Program-made: the position numbers and the translations under genes | Part shown: one piece after another, positions 1 to 6,262 of the stretch | Layout: every line of letters starts with the position of its first letter | How positions within the stretch are numbered: position 1 is the stretch's first letter | Source of the DNA: Limisphaerales bacterium | GTDB lineage: Bacteria > Verrucomicrobiota > Verrucomicrobiia > Limisphaerales > PALSA-1396 | DNA: 12,532 nucleotides | Assembly: GCA_003140275.1 (NCBI GenBank) | Contig: PLJQ01000411.1 | Location: forward strand, 1,212-13,743 | Direction: 5' to 3' | Notes under the pieces: model-generated | Seen by the model: only the letters and a program-made list of their open reading frames with translations | The model's database searches: none | Told to the model about the DNA's origin: nothing

Positions 1-56
1 AGAGCATCTGCCTTCTAAGCAGATGGTCGCGTGTTCGACTCACGCCGGGCGCGCCA
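1..56 (+). tRNA. tRNA-Arg (anticodon UCU), 5' end outside window
   Basis: The visible part runs from the D-arm region to an encoded CCA. The anticodon stem TCTGC/GCAGA (7-11 and 19-23) encloses the loop CTTCTAA, giving anticodon TCT at 14-16, which reads AGA (Arg). A short variable region follows, then a T stem GCGTG/CACGC (29-33 and 41-45) around TTCGACT. The 3' acceptor strand is CGGGCGC (46-52), the discriminator base is G53 and CCA is 54-56. The 5' acceptor strand lies before base 1, so its pairing cannot be checked. The next gene starts about 45 bases downstream on the same strand and could be read from the tRNA promoter. Confidence 0.95.
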
Positions 57-60
57 CTTC

Positions 61-94
61 GGATTTACGATTTGGATTTGCGATTTACGATTTT
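61..94 (+). repeat. GATTTRC heptamer-type direct repeat
   Basis: Five copies of GATTT start at 62, 69, 75, 82 and 89, spaced 7, 6, 7 and 7 bases. The spacers are AC, G, GC and AC, so the unit is roughly GATTTRC. It fills the gap between the tRNA and the next gene. The array is read directly from the sequence. That such heptamers are scattered through related genomes is only an impression. Confidence 0.7.
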
Positions 95-100
95 GTACGC

Positions 101-988
101 GTGCTGAACCTCGAACAACTTTCCGAGCTGCTCCAAAACAATCGCGCCGCCGCCCAGGCGCGGGTGAAAGAGTTCGCCATTGGTGGAAGACTGTTCGCTT
201 TCAACTCGCGATCTGCAATCATGGGCGTAATCAATCTTTCGCCTGATTCGTGGTATCGCGAAAGTGTCTGTCTCACCGCAGAATCGGCAATCCAGCGTGG
301 CAGGGTATTGCGCGAGCAAGGCGCGGAGATCGTTGACCTCGGCGCGGAATCAACGCTGGCGCATGCGGAGCGCATGGACGACGCAGCCCAGAGCGGCAAA
401 TTGCTACCGGCTATCAAAGCCCTGCGCACGGCGAATATTCTGGTGTCAGCGGAAACGTATCAGCCAGCGGTGGCGCGCGCCTGTCTCGAGGCCGGCGCGA
501 ACATTTTGAATCTGACCGGCAGGGCGAACAGCGAGGAAATCTTCCACATGGTGGCCGACCTCGATGCCGCGGTCATCATTTGCTACGTGCAGGGAAACAA
601 CGTGCGCGAGGTCAGAGACTTTGATTTTCGCGCTGATCCGGTGGCATTAATGGAAGATTATTTCTCCCGGCAGATAGAAATCGCAACTCGCGCCGGCGTG
701 GAGAAAATATTAATCGATCCCGGCCTGGGCTTTTACTACCGCAATTTGCAGGACAGCGCCGTGCGCGTGCGGCATCAGATGACGATTTTCCTGAATACGT
801 TTCGGTTGCGCGCACTCGGCTTCCCGGTTTGCCACGCGCTGCCCCATGCCTTCGACTATTTCGGCGAGCAAGTGCGCTGTGCTGAACCGTTCTTTGCGGT
901 GCTGGCGGCGTTGGGCAAGACAGACTTGTTCCGCACTCACGAAGTCCCGCGTATCAAGGCCGTGCTGGATACGATGAAAGTGTTTTGA
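101..988 (+). CDS. Dihydropteroate synthase-like (pterin-binding) protein, catalytic residues degenerate
   Basis: This is a 295-residue TIM-barrel protein of the pterin-binding/DHPS family. Family signatures visible are MGVINLSPDSW (from residue 41, matching the DHPS MGILNVTPDSF strand-loop), GAEIVDLGAEST (to residue 85), SAETYQPAVA (from 116, matching SVDTYKPEVA), DPGLGF (206-211) and a C-terminal RTHEV (278-282, matching R-x-H-D/E-V). Several catalytic positions differ. The Asp of SVDT is Glu, DPGLGF is followed by YYR rather than a Lys, and the lysine-bearing SRK-x-F-x-G loop reads LPHAFDYFG (from 247). Folate synthesis is therefore doubtful; another pterin or one-carbon role is possible. 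The frame is open back into the tRNA (ATG at 23), which cannot be the start. I chose GTG at 101; GTG at 164 is an alternative and ATG at 221 would remove the first barrel strand. No clear ribosome-binding site is visible. Confidence 0.8.
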   Translation: MLNLEQLSELLQNNRAAAQARVKEFAIGGRLFAFNSRSAIMGVINLSPDSWYRESVCLTAESAIQRGRVLREQGAEIVDLGAESTLAHAERMDDAAQSGKLLPAIKALRTANILVSAETYQPAVARACLEAGANILNLTGRANSEEIFHMVADLDAAVIICYVQGNNVREVRDFDFRADPVALMEDYFSRQIEIATRAGVEKILIDPGLGFYYRNLQDSAVRVRHQMTIFLNTFRLRALGFPVCHALPHAFDYFGEQVRCAEPFFAVLAALGKTDLFRTHEVPRIKAVLDTMKVF

Positions 989-1003
989 CTTCTGGCTTTG
1001 GCA

Positions 1004-1025
1004 GGGACGCGTCGCCGCGCGTCCT
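1004..1025. terminator. GC-rich hairpin between convergent genes
   Basis: GGACGCG (1005-1011) pairs perfectly with CGCGTCC (1018-1024) around the loop TCGCCG; G1004-T1025 adds a wobble. It lies in the 57-base gap between two convergent genes, where a shared terminator would be expected. Neither side has a T-run, so an intrinsic terminator is uncertain. It could instead be a copy of a REP-like intergenic palindrome. Confidence 0.4.
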
Positions 1026-1045
1026 GACCGACCAGCAGGCCGGCC

Positions 1046-2032
1046 TTATCGTTTGCGGCAAAGGAACACGCCCTCCTCTTCAGATGCTGTGATCCATCGA
1101 TCGAGTACTTCCAATCGATGTTCGCAAAGCAGCGCCCGGACGCGATCGGGGGCGTAGCGGTAGGAAAAGAAGAGGCGGATGGACTCGCCGGAGCGAAAAT
1201 CAAAGTGCTCCTCCTCCACTTGGATTTTACGCGGCTTGGTAAAATGAAAGTGCGCAGCCACTCGTTTCAAGCCGCTTCCCGTCGGGTCGGTTTCCACGGT
1301 GAATCGCAGTTTGCCGTCAGTTTTTTCCACCCCGAGCTGGAGCAGAAAAGTCATCAACCAATCGCGGGTCAACGTGTTGTCGTATTGTGGCAGGATGCGA
1401 TTCACACCCTCGGCATAGTCATCGCCGGGTGCTAAGTTTGCGCTGAACAATAGATAATCGCCGCGACGCAACAAACCCGCCAGACGAGGCAGAATGAGTT
1501 GCGGTTCAAAGTTTGGGATCATTCCGAAAAACGTGATAAGACGTATTTTGGCGGGATCAACTCGTTCGGCCAGGCCTTGGGATAGGTCGTCAGCGGTCAA
1601 CAAATCACAGACCAATGGGTGACATTCGTTTTCAGCAACCACCGAGGATGCGGCTTGTCGGGCCACCAAAACCATCGCCACGCTGACATCTGACGGAGTG
1701 TAAGCGACGCGTTTACCGTTTCGCTGCAGCAATTCAAGAGCTCGGGCATCCTTTTGCCCACCCCCACAACCAAGTCCGATCACATGAACTTGCGGTGATT
1801 CAATCCGCGCAGCAGCACCTTCAAAACTTAGGTCATACGTCATCGCGCAGTCGGCCTCCATACGCGACGGCGAATATGCCTTGTGGAGGGCCAGCCATTT
1901 TTGAGTTTGCTTGACGCTGTCGTAATGAAACTTGTGGTTCACCTGCCGGGTACGAAGCGATTCCAACAAATCCCGGCGAACGTTGTCCGGGAATTGGCTG
2001 GCGTGGATGGCAACATGTGCAGTTGACGGCAT
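1046..2032 (-). CDS. EgtD-like SAM-dependent methyltransferase (histidine-specific methyltransferase family)
   Basis: This is a 328-residue protein matching the EgtD/Methyltransf_33 family along its length. The N-terminal KFHYDSVKQTQKW segment corresponds to the EgtD WFYDDTGSDLFD region. VIGLGCGGGQKDA (around 94-106) is the SAM-binding glycine loop, YTPSDVS (from 111) holds the acidic ribose-binding position, and FFGMIPNFEP (168-177) matches EgtD FLGSTIGNL with N174 retained. The C-terminal lobe SGESIRLFFSYRY (from 281) matches GEEMLTEVSCKF. There the EgtD glutamate that holds the histidine imidazole (E282 in M. smegmatis EgtD) is Phe288, while the following Ser is kept (S290). This suggests an alpha-N or related methyl transfer to an acceptor other than histidine. 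No egtB-like partner is adjacent. I chose ATG at 2032; an in-frame GTG at 2065 would add 11 residues. It is convergent with the DHPS-like gene and divergent from the UvrB/C-motif gene. Confidence 0.8.
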   Translation of the reverse strand: MPSTAHVAIHASQFPDNVRRDLLESLRTRQVNHKFHYDSVKQTQKWLALHKAYSPSRMEADCAMTYDLSFEGAAARIESPQVHVIGLGCGGGQKDARALELLQRNGKRVAYTPSDVSVAMVLVARQAASSVVAENECHPLVCDLLTADDLSQGLAERVDPAKIRLITFFGMIPNFEPQLILPRLAGLLRRGDYLLFSANLAPGDDYAEGVNRILPQYDNTLTRDWLMTFLLQLGVEKTDGKLRFTVETDPTGSGLKRVAAHFHFTKPRKIQVEEEHFDFRSGESIRLFFSYRYAPDRVRALLCEHRLEVLDRWITASEEEGVFLCRKR

Positions 2033-2069
2033 GGATTGCTTTTCACCCAAACAGGCCGGCAACACAAGC

Positions 2070-2104
2070 CTTGCCTCGTATCCACGCAGGTTTTTCGAGG
2101 CAAG
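2070..2104. repeat. 9-bp inverted repeat in divergent intergenic region
   Basis: CTTGCCTCG (2070-2078) and CGAGGCAAG (2096-2104) are perfect reverse complements separated by 17 bases. They lie between two divergently transcribed genes, just upstream of the predicted promoter for the plus-strand operon. This could be an operator for both directions or a leader hairpin for the methyltransferase gene. The repeat is seen directly; its role is inferred. Confidence 0.5.
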
Positions 2105-2116
2105 ACACTCCCCACA

Positions 2117-2145
2117 TTGACTTGCGGGAAACCCGCGTCCATATT
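2117..2145 (+). promoter_or_regulatory. Candidate sigma-70 promoter for the UvrB/C-motif and yqeY operon
   Basis: A -35 box TTGACT (2117-2122, five of six consensus) and a -10 box CATATT (2140-2145, four of six) are separated by 17 bases. The spacer holds the small palindrome GCGGG-AAA-CCCGC (2124-2136). Initiation about seven bases after the -10 box falls at 2152, which is the A of the ATG, so the transcript may be leaderless. No Shine-Dalgarno sequence is visible, which fits this reading. Confidence 0.45.
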
Positions 2146-2151
2146 GCGGCC

Positions 2152-2913
2152 ATGAATTTTGACATCTCGCACCTCCTCGCGCAATGGGATTACCAGCCCG
2201 GACAAGTCGTGGTCCGGAAATTCATGGGTAATGGCGGCGTTGAGAAAGTCCAATTGCGCGTCGATATGGGCTTGTTGCAGATGAATGCCACTGGCAGGCC
2301 GGACGGCAAACGTCCACTCGGTCATCCCTCCTTGTTCGATTATTACCAAGCTCAACTATACAAACACCTCGCGGCGCACGAGGGCAACGACGAAGATTTC
2401 GTCCTACAGGCGGAGGACTGCGCCAAACTGCAATTGGAGGCGCTCCAGTATCACCATCGTTACATATGCCTGCTGCAATTGGAGGATTACGACGGCGTGA
2501 TTCGTGACACGGAGCGCAATCTCGCTGTCTTTGCCTTCGTGAATGCCCATGCGGAATCCGAGGAGCTGGCCTGGTCGCTGCAACAGTTCCAAACCCAGCT
2601 CCTGATGATTCACACCCGCGCCCGCGCCACGCAGTCCTTGCGGGCCGATGATTACTCCGCCGCCGTCAAACAGATTGAAGAGGGAGTGGAGGGGATTCGG
2701 GAATTTTATCGGGAACATGCGCGACTGGAACTGCTGGAGCAGAGCGGCGAAATTCATTCGCTGGAAAACTGGCTGGTGGAAATTCACGCCAAACGGCCGC
2801 TGACTGAGCGGGAAAAAATCGAAAAGGCCCTGCACGAAGCCGTCCAGCACGAGGATTACGAGAAGGCCGCCCAAATGCGCGACGCTTTGCGCAATTTCAA
2901 AATTGCCGAATAG
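2152..2913 (+). CDS. UvrB/UvrC motif-containing protein
   Basis: This 253-residue, probably cytosolic, mostly alpha-helical protein ends in a classical UVR motif. The segment from about residue 219 to 247 has the spacing of the helical hairpin by which UvrB and UvrC bind each other (hydrophobic residues followed by EDYEKAAQMRDALRN). No nuclease or helicase domain is present, so it is not UvrB or UvrC. The N-terminal two thirds has a short beta-rich start (residues 18-45) and then helical, possibly TPR-like segments (about 88-200). I do not recognise a specific function for that part. ATG 2152 fits the promoter spacing; the open frame extends upstream to 2017 but would overlap the divergent methyltransferase start. 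The next gene begins three bases after the stop, so the two are cotranscribed. Confidence 0.85.
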   Translation: MNFDISHLLAQWDYQPGQVVVRKFMGNGGVEKVQLRVDMGLLQMNATGRPDGKRPLGHPSLFDYYQAQLYKHLAAHEGNDEDFVLQAEDCAKLQLEALQYHHRYICLLQLEDYDGVIRDTERNLAVFAFVNAHAESEELAWSLQQFQTQLLMIHTRARATQSLRADDYSAAVKQIEEGVEGIREFYREHARLELLEQSGEIHSLENWLVEIHAKRPLTEREKIEKALHEAVQHEDYEKAAQMRDALRNFKIAE

Positions 2914-2916
2914 CCT

Positions 2917-3363
2917 ATGACCTTACAAGAACGGGTCGGTCAGGAAATCAAGACTGCAATGCTCGCCAAAAATGCTGACCGTCTTGGCACGCTGCGTTTG
3001 CTCAAATCCGCCATCGGTTACGCACAAATCGAACGCAAAACGGACAACCTGTCGGATGCCGAAGTCGTCACCATTACTCAAAAGGAAATCAAGAAGCGGC
3101 GCGATTCGATTGAGCAATTCGAGAAGGGAAACCGCCCTGAACTCGCCGCCAAAGAAAAACAAGAGATAGTCGTGCTGGAAACTTTCCTGCCCCAGCCATT
3201 GGCAGCGGAGGAATTGGAAGCGCTCGTGCGGGCAACGATTCAGGAAATCGGAGCCACGAGCAAAAAGGAAATGGGCACGGTCATCAAGGCCGTTCAAGCC
3301 AAGGCGGCTGGTCGTGCGGACGGCAAAAGCATCAGCGCGCTGGTGGGGAAGTTGTTACCATAG
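2917..3363 (+). CDS. yqeY: GatB/YqeY domain-containing protein
   Basis: This 148-residue protein has the full length and pattern of the YqeY family. It starts with LQERVGQEIKTAMLAKN, then LGTLRLLKSAI, followed by an EVVTITQKEIKKRRDSIEQFEKGNR-like helical segment in the middle. The C-terminal half is related to the GatB tail, with ETFLPQPL, TSKKEMGTVIKAV and a final GRADGKSISALVGKLL. GatB tail domains bind tRNA in the Asp/Glu-tRNA amidotransferase. Stand-alone YqeY is thought to act on tRNA or charging, but its exact role is not settled. It follows the UvrB/C-motif gene by three bases with no separate promoter, so it is the second gene of that operon. No anomalies. Confidence 0.92.
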   Translation: MTLQERVGQEIKTAMLAKNADRLGTLRLLKSAIGYAQIERKTDNLSDAEVVTITQKEIKKRRDSIEQFEKGNRPELAAKEKQEIVVLETFLPQPLAAEELEALVRATIQEIGATSKKEMGTVIKAVQAKAAGRADGKSISALVGKLLP

Positions 3364-3390
3364 GCTGAAGTTCGAGGTTCAGCTTGTTTC
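3364..3390 (+). terminator. Possible terminator after yqeY
   Basis: GCTGAA (3364-3369) pairs with TTCAGC (3378-3383) over an 8-base loop, followed by the T-rich stretch TTGTTTCTT. The stem is short, so this is a weak call. A competing 7-bp inverted repeat, GCTTGTT (3382-3388) with AACAAGC (3409-3415), overlaps it. That second repeat could serve the minus-strand oxidase cluster, which ends at 3435. Confidence 0.35.
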
Positions 3391-3434
3391 TTATGAGTTG
3401 CGCTCCAGAACAAGCCAAAACTTGAACGCCAACC

Positions 3435-3860
3435 TCAGTGCTGTGGAAAAATCTTGTAGAGCAAAAAGTAAATCACCACACCCGTCACTGAAACGTACAT
3501 CCATATTGGCCAGGTCCAGCGGGCAATTTTTTTGTGAAGCTCAAAGCGCTGTTTGATTGCCCGATTCAACGTAATCAAGACCATCGGCACAATGACAACA
3601 GCCAGCACGGTGTGCGTGGAGAGAATGATCAGATAAATCGGCTTGAACCATGGAGGATTTTTGAATTCAGTCCGGCCTGCAAAAACGTGATAGGTCAGGT
3701 AGCACACCAGGAAGATCGTGGAGGTGCAGAAGGCGGCGATCATGCAATTGCGATGGGCGATTTTGTTCTGCTTGCGGATGAAGTAGTAACCCGCCGTCAA
3801 AAAGATTGCGCTCAATCCATTCAGGCAGGCGTTCACAGCGGGGAGATCAGCGAAGGTCAT
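3435..3860 (-). CDS. ctaM: DUF420 membrane protein, CtaM-like oxidase assembly factor
   Basis: This 141-residue protein has four predicted membrane helices (about 8-28, 38-60, 74-97 and 115-136) and matches the DUF420 family. Conserved histidines lie at or near helix ends: H36, H58, H83 and H109. In Staphylococcus aureus a DUF420 protein, CtaM, is needed to make active aa3-type oxidase, and homologues commonly sit in oxidase clusters. Here it is the last gene of the cluster, four bases after the SCO gene, which supports an assembly role. The family assignment is firm; the gene symbol rests on family and context. The length is normal for the family and the ATG at 3860 is unambiguous. Confidence 0.82.
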   Translation of the reverse strand: MTFADLPAVNACLNGLSAIFLTAGYYFIRKQNKIAHRNCMIAAFCTSTIFLVCYLTYHVFAGRTEFKNPPWFKPIYLIILSTHTVLAVVIVPMVLITLNRAIKQRFELHKKIARWTWPIWMYVSVTGVVIYFLLYKIFPQH

Positions 3861-3864
3861 AACT

Positions 3865-4539
3865 TCATTTCTCGTGAAGCAATCGTTTAATGGCTGCCGG
3901 AATCAGCGCCCGCTCTTCCGGATTTTCTGAATCGTAATAAGCATGCAGGCTGCCCGGCTTATCCGTCCAGCCGCGCACGCGGCCTTGCCGATCCACCAGG
4001 ACAAACCAGGTGCTGTGCAGGAACAGGTCTTCAGGAACGTCCCGTTCCTCCGGCTTCTTTTCCACGACCACAAACTTGAAGTCGTTCACCGCCAGCCGCC
4101 GGATCTGAGGTTTGTCACCGGTCAAAAACCACCAACGGTTCGAATCCGCGCCGAATCGTTCAGCGTATTTATTTAAGATTTTGGGCGTGTCATATTCCGG
4201 ATCGCTGGTGAAAGAAACCAGTTTGACTGGCTGGTTGGCCGGCAAGGCGGTTTGCAGTTCCGCATAGTGACGGGTCATTTTCGCGCATGGGCCGGGGCAT
4301 CGGGTGAAAATAACGTCTGCCACCCAGACTTGCCCGCGCAGATCAGCCAGTGAGACAGTTTGCCCGGTTTGATTGGTGAGAACGAAATCGGGGAGTTGCC
4401 CAAGAACAGGCATTGGTTTGCTTCCTGAAAGCCCGCCCGCCGCGAGTTTTTTCCAGACAAACGCGCCGCTGATCGCCGCGATGATCAAGGCCAGACCACC
4501 CCAAACCATCCATTCAGTTTTTCGCGATGGGTCATTCAT
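3865..4539 (-). CDS. SCO1/SenC/PrrC-family copper chaperone
   Basis: This 224-residue membrane-anchored thioredoxin-fold protein has one N-terminal membrane helix (about 11-30), which places the rest in the periplasm. The SCO copper site is complete: CPGPC (C81 and C85, the C-x3-C motif) and H175 in DLFLHSTWFVLVD. GQTVSLADLRGQ and the TSDP-containing strand are also typical. SCO proteins deliver copper to, or reduce, the CuA centre of oxidase subunit II, whose gene is immediately upstream. The 116 bases separating it from subunit II are the largest gap in the downstream half of the cluster. They hold a small CCCG/CGGG hairpin (4589-4598) and could include a secondary promoter, but I see no convincing boxes. 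I chose ATG 4539; an in-frame TTG at 4572 would add 11 residues. Confidence 0.9.
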   Translation of the reverse strand: MNDPSRKTEWMVWGGLALIIAAISGAFVWKKLAAGGLSGSKPMPVLGQLPDFVLTNQTGQTVSLADLRGQVWVADVIFTRCPGPCAKMTRHYAELQTALPANQPVKLVSFTSDPEYDTPKILNKYAERFGADSNRWWFLTGDKPQIRRLAVNDFKFVVVEKKPEERDVPEDLFLHSTWFVLVDRQGRVRGWTDKPGSLHAYYDSENPEERALIPAAIKRLLHEK

Positions 4540-4655
4540 CAGGTACTCGCCGCAAAATATCAAAGCCCACAACCGAAGGAAAGAATCTCCCGTCCGGGAT
4601 ATAAACCGAACCAGGCTTTGGCGCGGTGAAGGGCGGTCGAATTAGACAACCCGGA

Positions 4656-5435
4656 TTATTCGTAGCTGGCCGGGGCGCCGCCGGCTTTGGCTTTGGCTTC
4701 CAGCCACTTTTTGTATTCGTCCGGTTCCACCACGCTGAAGATGCCCCTCATGAAAAAGTGGGAATTTCCGCAAAGCTGGGCGCAGTTGATCTGGTAGTTC
4801 CCCACGCGCGTGGGCTTGAACCAGACCGGAATTTTCATGCCGGGGATCGCGTCCTGCGTGACGCGCATCGGCTTTATGGCAAAACAATGGATCACGTCCA
4901 GCGAACTGATGGTGGCAATAACGGGAACATTGACCGGCACCGTTATGTGACTGTCCAAAACACTTACGTCATCTTTGGCATTCGAATCAGTCTTGTCCAC
5001 GCCCAGCGGGTTATCCGCAGAGATCAAATTGATGTCCTGCCGGCCGAACTTGCCATCTGGTCCCGCATAACGAGCCATCCAGTTGAACTGCCGGGCAGTA
5101 ACTTGAATCACGGTTGATTCTTTCTCGGACGGAAACTTATCAACCGCATGGGCCCATAACGGCACCGCAAAAAAGATCAATAACACGCCTTCCACCGCCG
5201 CAACTGCCACTTCAATATAGCTGGAGGCGTGATTTTTAACTCCCGCGTAATCAGCCTTGGGATTTTTCGACTGGCGAAAGCGGATGAGGGCGTAAATGAA
5301 ATAGGCCATCCATCCGACAAACAACAGCGCCATCAGCCAGTGGACATAGACGATCAGCTTGTCAACATCTTCGCCGTGCTTCGAAGCCAGAACCGGCAAT
5401 CCGAGATAATTCCCCAAATTCAAGTATTTCATCAT
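4656..5435 (-). CDS. ctaC: Cytochrome c oxidase subunit II
   Basis: This 259-residue protein has two membrane helices (about 27-52 and 73-96) followed by a periplasmic CuA cupredoxin domain. CuA ligands are present: H183 in DVIHCF, then C218, C222, H226 and M229 in CAQLCGNSHFFM. The spacing H-x34-C-x3-C-x3-H-x2-M is exact. The position normally occupied by Glu in C-x-E-x-x-C (CuA carbonyl ligand and Mg ligand) is Gln220. E75 in YIEVAV matches the conserved helix-2 glutamate at the K-channel mouth. An aromatic patch (QFNWMARY) is the expected cytochrome c electron-entry site. There is no fused heme c domain and no obvious cleavable signal peptide. Two ATG codons are in tandem (5435, 5432); AAGG eight bases upstream could be the ribosome site. 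It starts three bases after the CAAC membrane protein gene. Confidence 0.95.
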   Translation of the reverse strand: MMKYLNLGNYLGLPVLASKHGEDVDKLIVYVHWLMALLFVGWMAYFIYALIRFRQSKNPKADYAGVKNHASSYIEVAVAAVEGVLLIFFAVPLWAHAVDKFPSEKESTVIQVTARQFNWMARYAGPDGKFGRQDINLISADNPLGVDKTDSNAKDDVSVLDSHITVPVNVPVIATISSLDVIHCFAIKPMRVTQDAIPGMKIPVWFKPTRVGNYQINCAQLCGNSHFFMRGIFSVVEPDEYKKWLEAKAKAGGAPASYE

Positions 5436-5438
5436 TGA

Positions 5439-5714
5439 TCAAGCCTTGTTCGTGGTTTCCAGCGGGACGTTGTTGCCCGGTGCAGTCGGCATAATCGCAG
5501 CTCTCCTGGCCAGATAAATAAAGAAGGAAGCAATGCCGCCCAAAACACAGACCACCACGCCGAGCAAACTGAAAATTCCCATGTTCATCCCCAGGGCCAA
5601 TTCAGAATCTGACTTGCCGAAACACGCCGCGCAGGCGGAAACGGTTTGCGGAAACAAAATCAATCCCAGCCCGGCGTTGAGCAGGAAAAAATGAATCAGC
5701 TTACGATGGTTCAT
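5439..5714 (-). CDS. Small membrane protein with periplasmic CxxC, oxidase-cluster associated
   Basis: This 91-residue protein starts with a signal-like hydrophobic helix (about 5-24) leading to SACAACFGKSD, in which C28 and C31 form a CxxC pair. A second membrane helix (about 45-69) and a polar tail follow. I do not recognise a named family. It shares an ATGA overlap with the upstream small gene and ends three bases before subunit II, so it is translated with the oxidase genes. A role in copper or thiol handling for CuA, or as an accessory subunit, is inferred from the CxxC and the position only. It might be a lipoprotein if the first Cys is a lipobox cysteine (TVSAC), which is a plausible match. 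Confidence 0.72.
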   Translation of the reverse strand: MNHRKLIHFFLLNAGLGLILFPQTVSACAACFGKSDSELALGMNMGIFSLLGVVVCVLGGIASFFIYLARRAAIMPTAPGNNVPLETTNKA

Positions 5715-5917
5715 AGATAACCGATGTTTTTCAACTCCTTCAGAAAATATTTCCCGTAAACAATCAGCGACGCTCCCGTGACCAGCGACGCGACCCCCAG
5801 AATCAAGTCGCCCTTTTCCCCGCCCGCGGAATACGCTTTAAATTCCCAAAACCCGAAGCCGAACGCCAGCACAGTGGATGCAGTGATAAAAACAAGATGT
5901 ATGGCTTTCAGGGACAT
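5711..5917 (-). CDS. Small two-helix membrane protein in oxidase cluster
   Basis: This 68-residue protein has two predicted membrane helices (about 5-27 and 37-55), a short AGGEKGD loop and a lysine-rich C-terminal tail. I do not recognise its family. It is locked into the operon: its ATG overlaps the stop of the subunit IV gene (TAATG) and its TGA overlaps the ATG of the next gene (ATGA). Such coupling makes it very probably a real gene. It may be a small accessory oxidase subunit or an assembly factor, but the sequence shows no cofactor-binding residues. Confidence 0.72.
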   Translation of the reverse strand: MSLKAIHLVFITASTVLAFGFGFWEFKAYSAGGEKGDLILGVASLVTGASLIVYGKYFLKELKNIGYL

Positions 5918-6255
5918 TATTTGATCGTTAACATGGGATAGTCATGCATCGCCCAGATTGTCAAAAACATGAGGCCGACGAAGAAAAAGCCGGTCGCTGT
6001 TAAAATTCCGTAAATCATCTTCCGCTCCGAGATCAGGTGCATGAAATATCCGGCCACCAGAAAGGCTTTGACGCTGGCGATGAACAATGCCACGACGACG
6101 TTGGTGTTGATTTCAGCTCCTCCAATATGGAAGTGGATGAAATGAACGTACGAAGCCCAAACGGTTAGCAGGGTTCCTACCAGCAGCGCGCCAAAAACGA
6201 TCAGGTAGCGGCGCACGGCCTGATGAACATGGTGTATGTCGTGTGAATCGCTCAT
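5917..6255 (-). CDS. Cytochrome c oxidase subunit IV family protein
   Basis: This 112-residue membrane protein has three predicted helices (about 15-37, 52-74 and 82-102) and matches the prokaryotic subunit IV/CyoD-like family. The N terminus is histidine-rich (SDSHDIHHVHQ). The second helix and adjoining loop carry VKAFLVAGYFMHL, the usual family signature. This subunit has no cofactors and stabilises the core enzyme. The ATG at 6255 is preceded by AAGGAA at good spacing, one of the few clear ribosome-binding sites in the window. It starts seven bases after the stop of subunit III and overlaps the next small gene by one base. Confidence 0.9.
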   Translation of the reverse strand: MSDSHDIHHVHQAVRRYLIVFGALLVGTLLTVWASYVHFIHFHIGGAEINTNVVVALFIASVKAFLVAGYFMHLISERKMIYGILTATGFFFVGLMFLTIWAMHDYPMLTIK

Positions 6256-6262
6256 AGTTTCC

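Noticed and set aside
23..100. N-terminal extension of the DHPS-like frame starting at ATG 23
   Set aside because: It would begin inside the tRNA anticodon stem and translate the heptamer repeat, so it is only an open frame.
3382..3415. 7-bp inverted repeat GCTTGTT/AACAAGC as terminator of the oxidase cluster
   Set aside because: The 20-base loop and lack of a following T-run on the minus strand make it too weak to call separately.
4626..5117. 163-codon plus-strand frame opposite subunit II
   Set aside because: It is a shadow of the conserved subunit II gene, with no family match.
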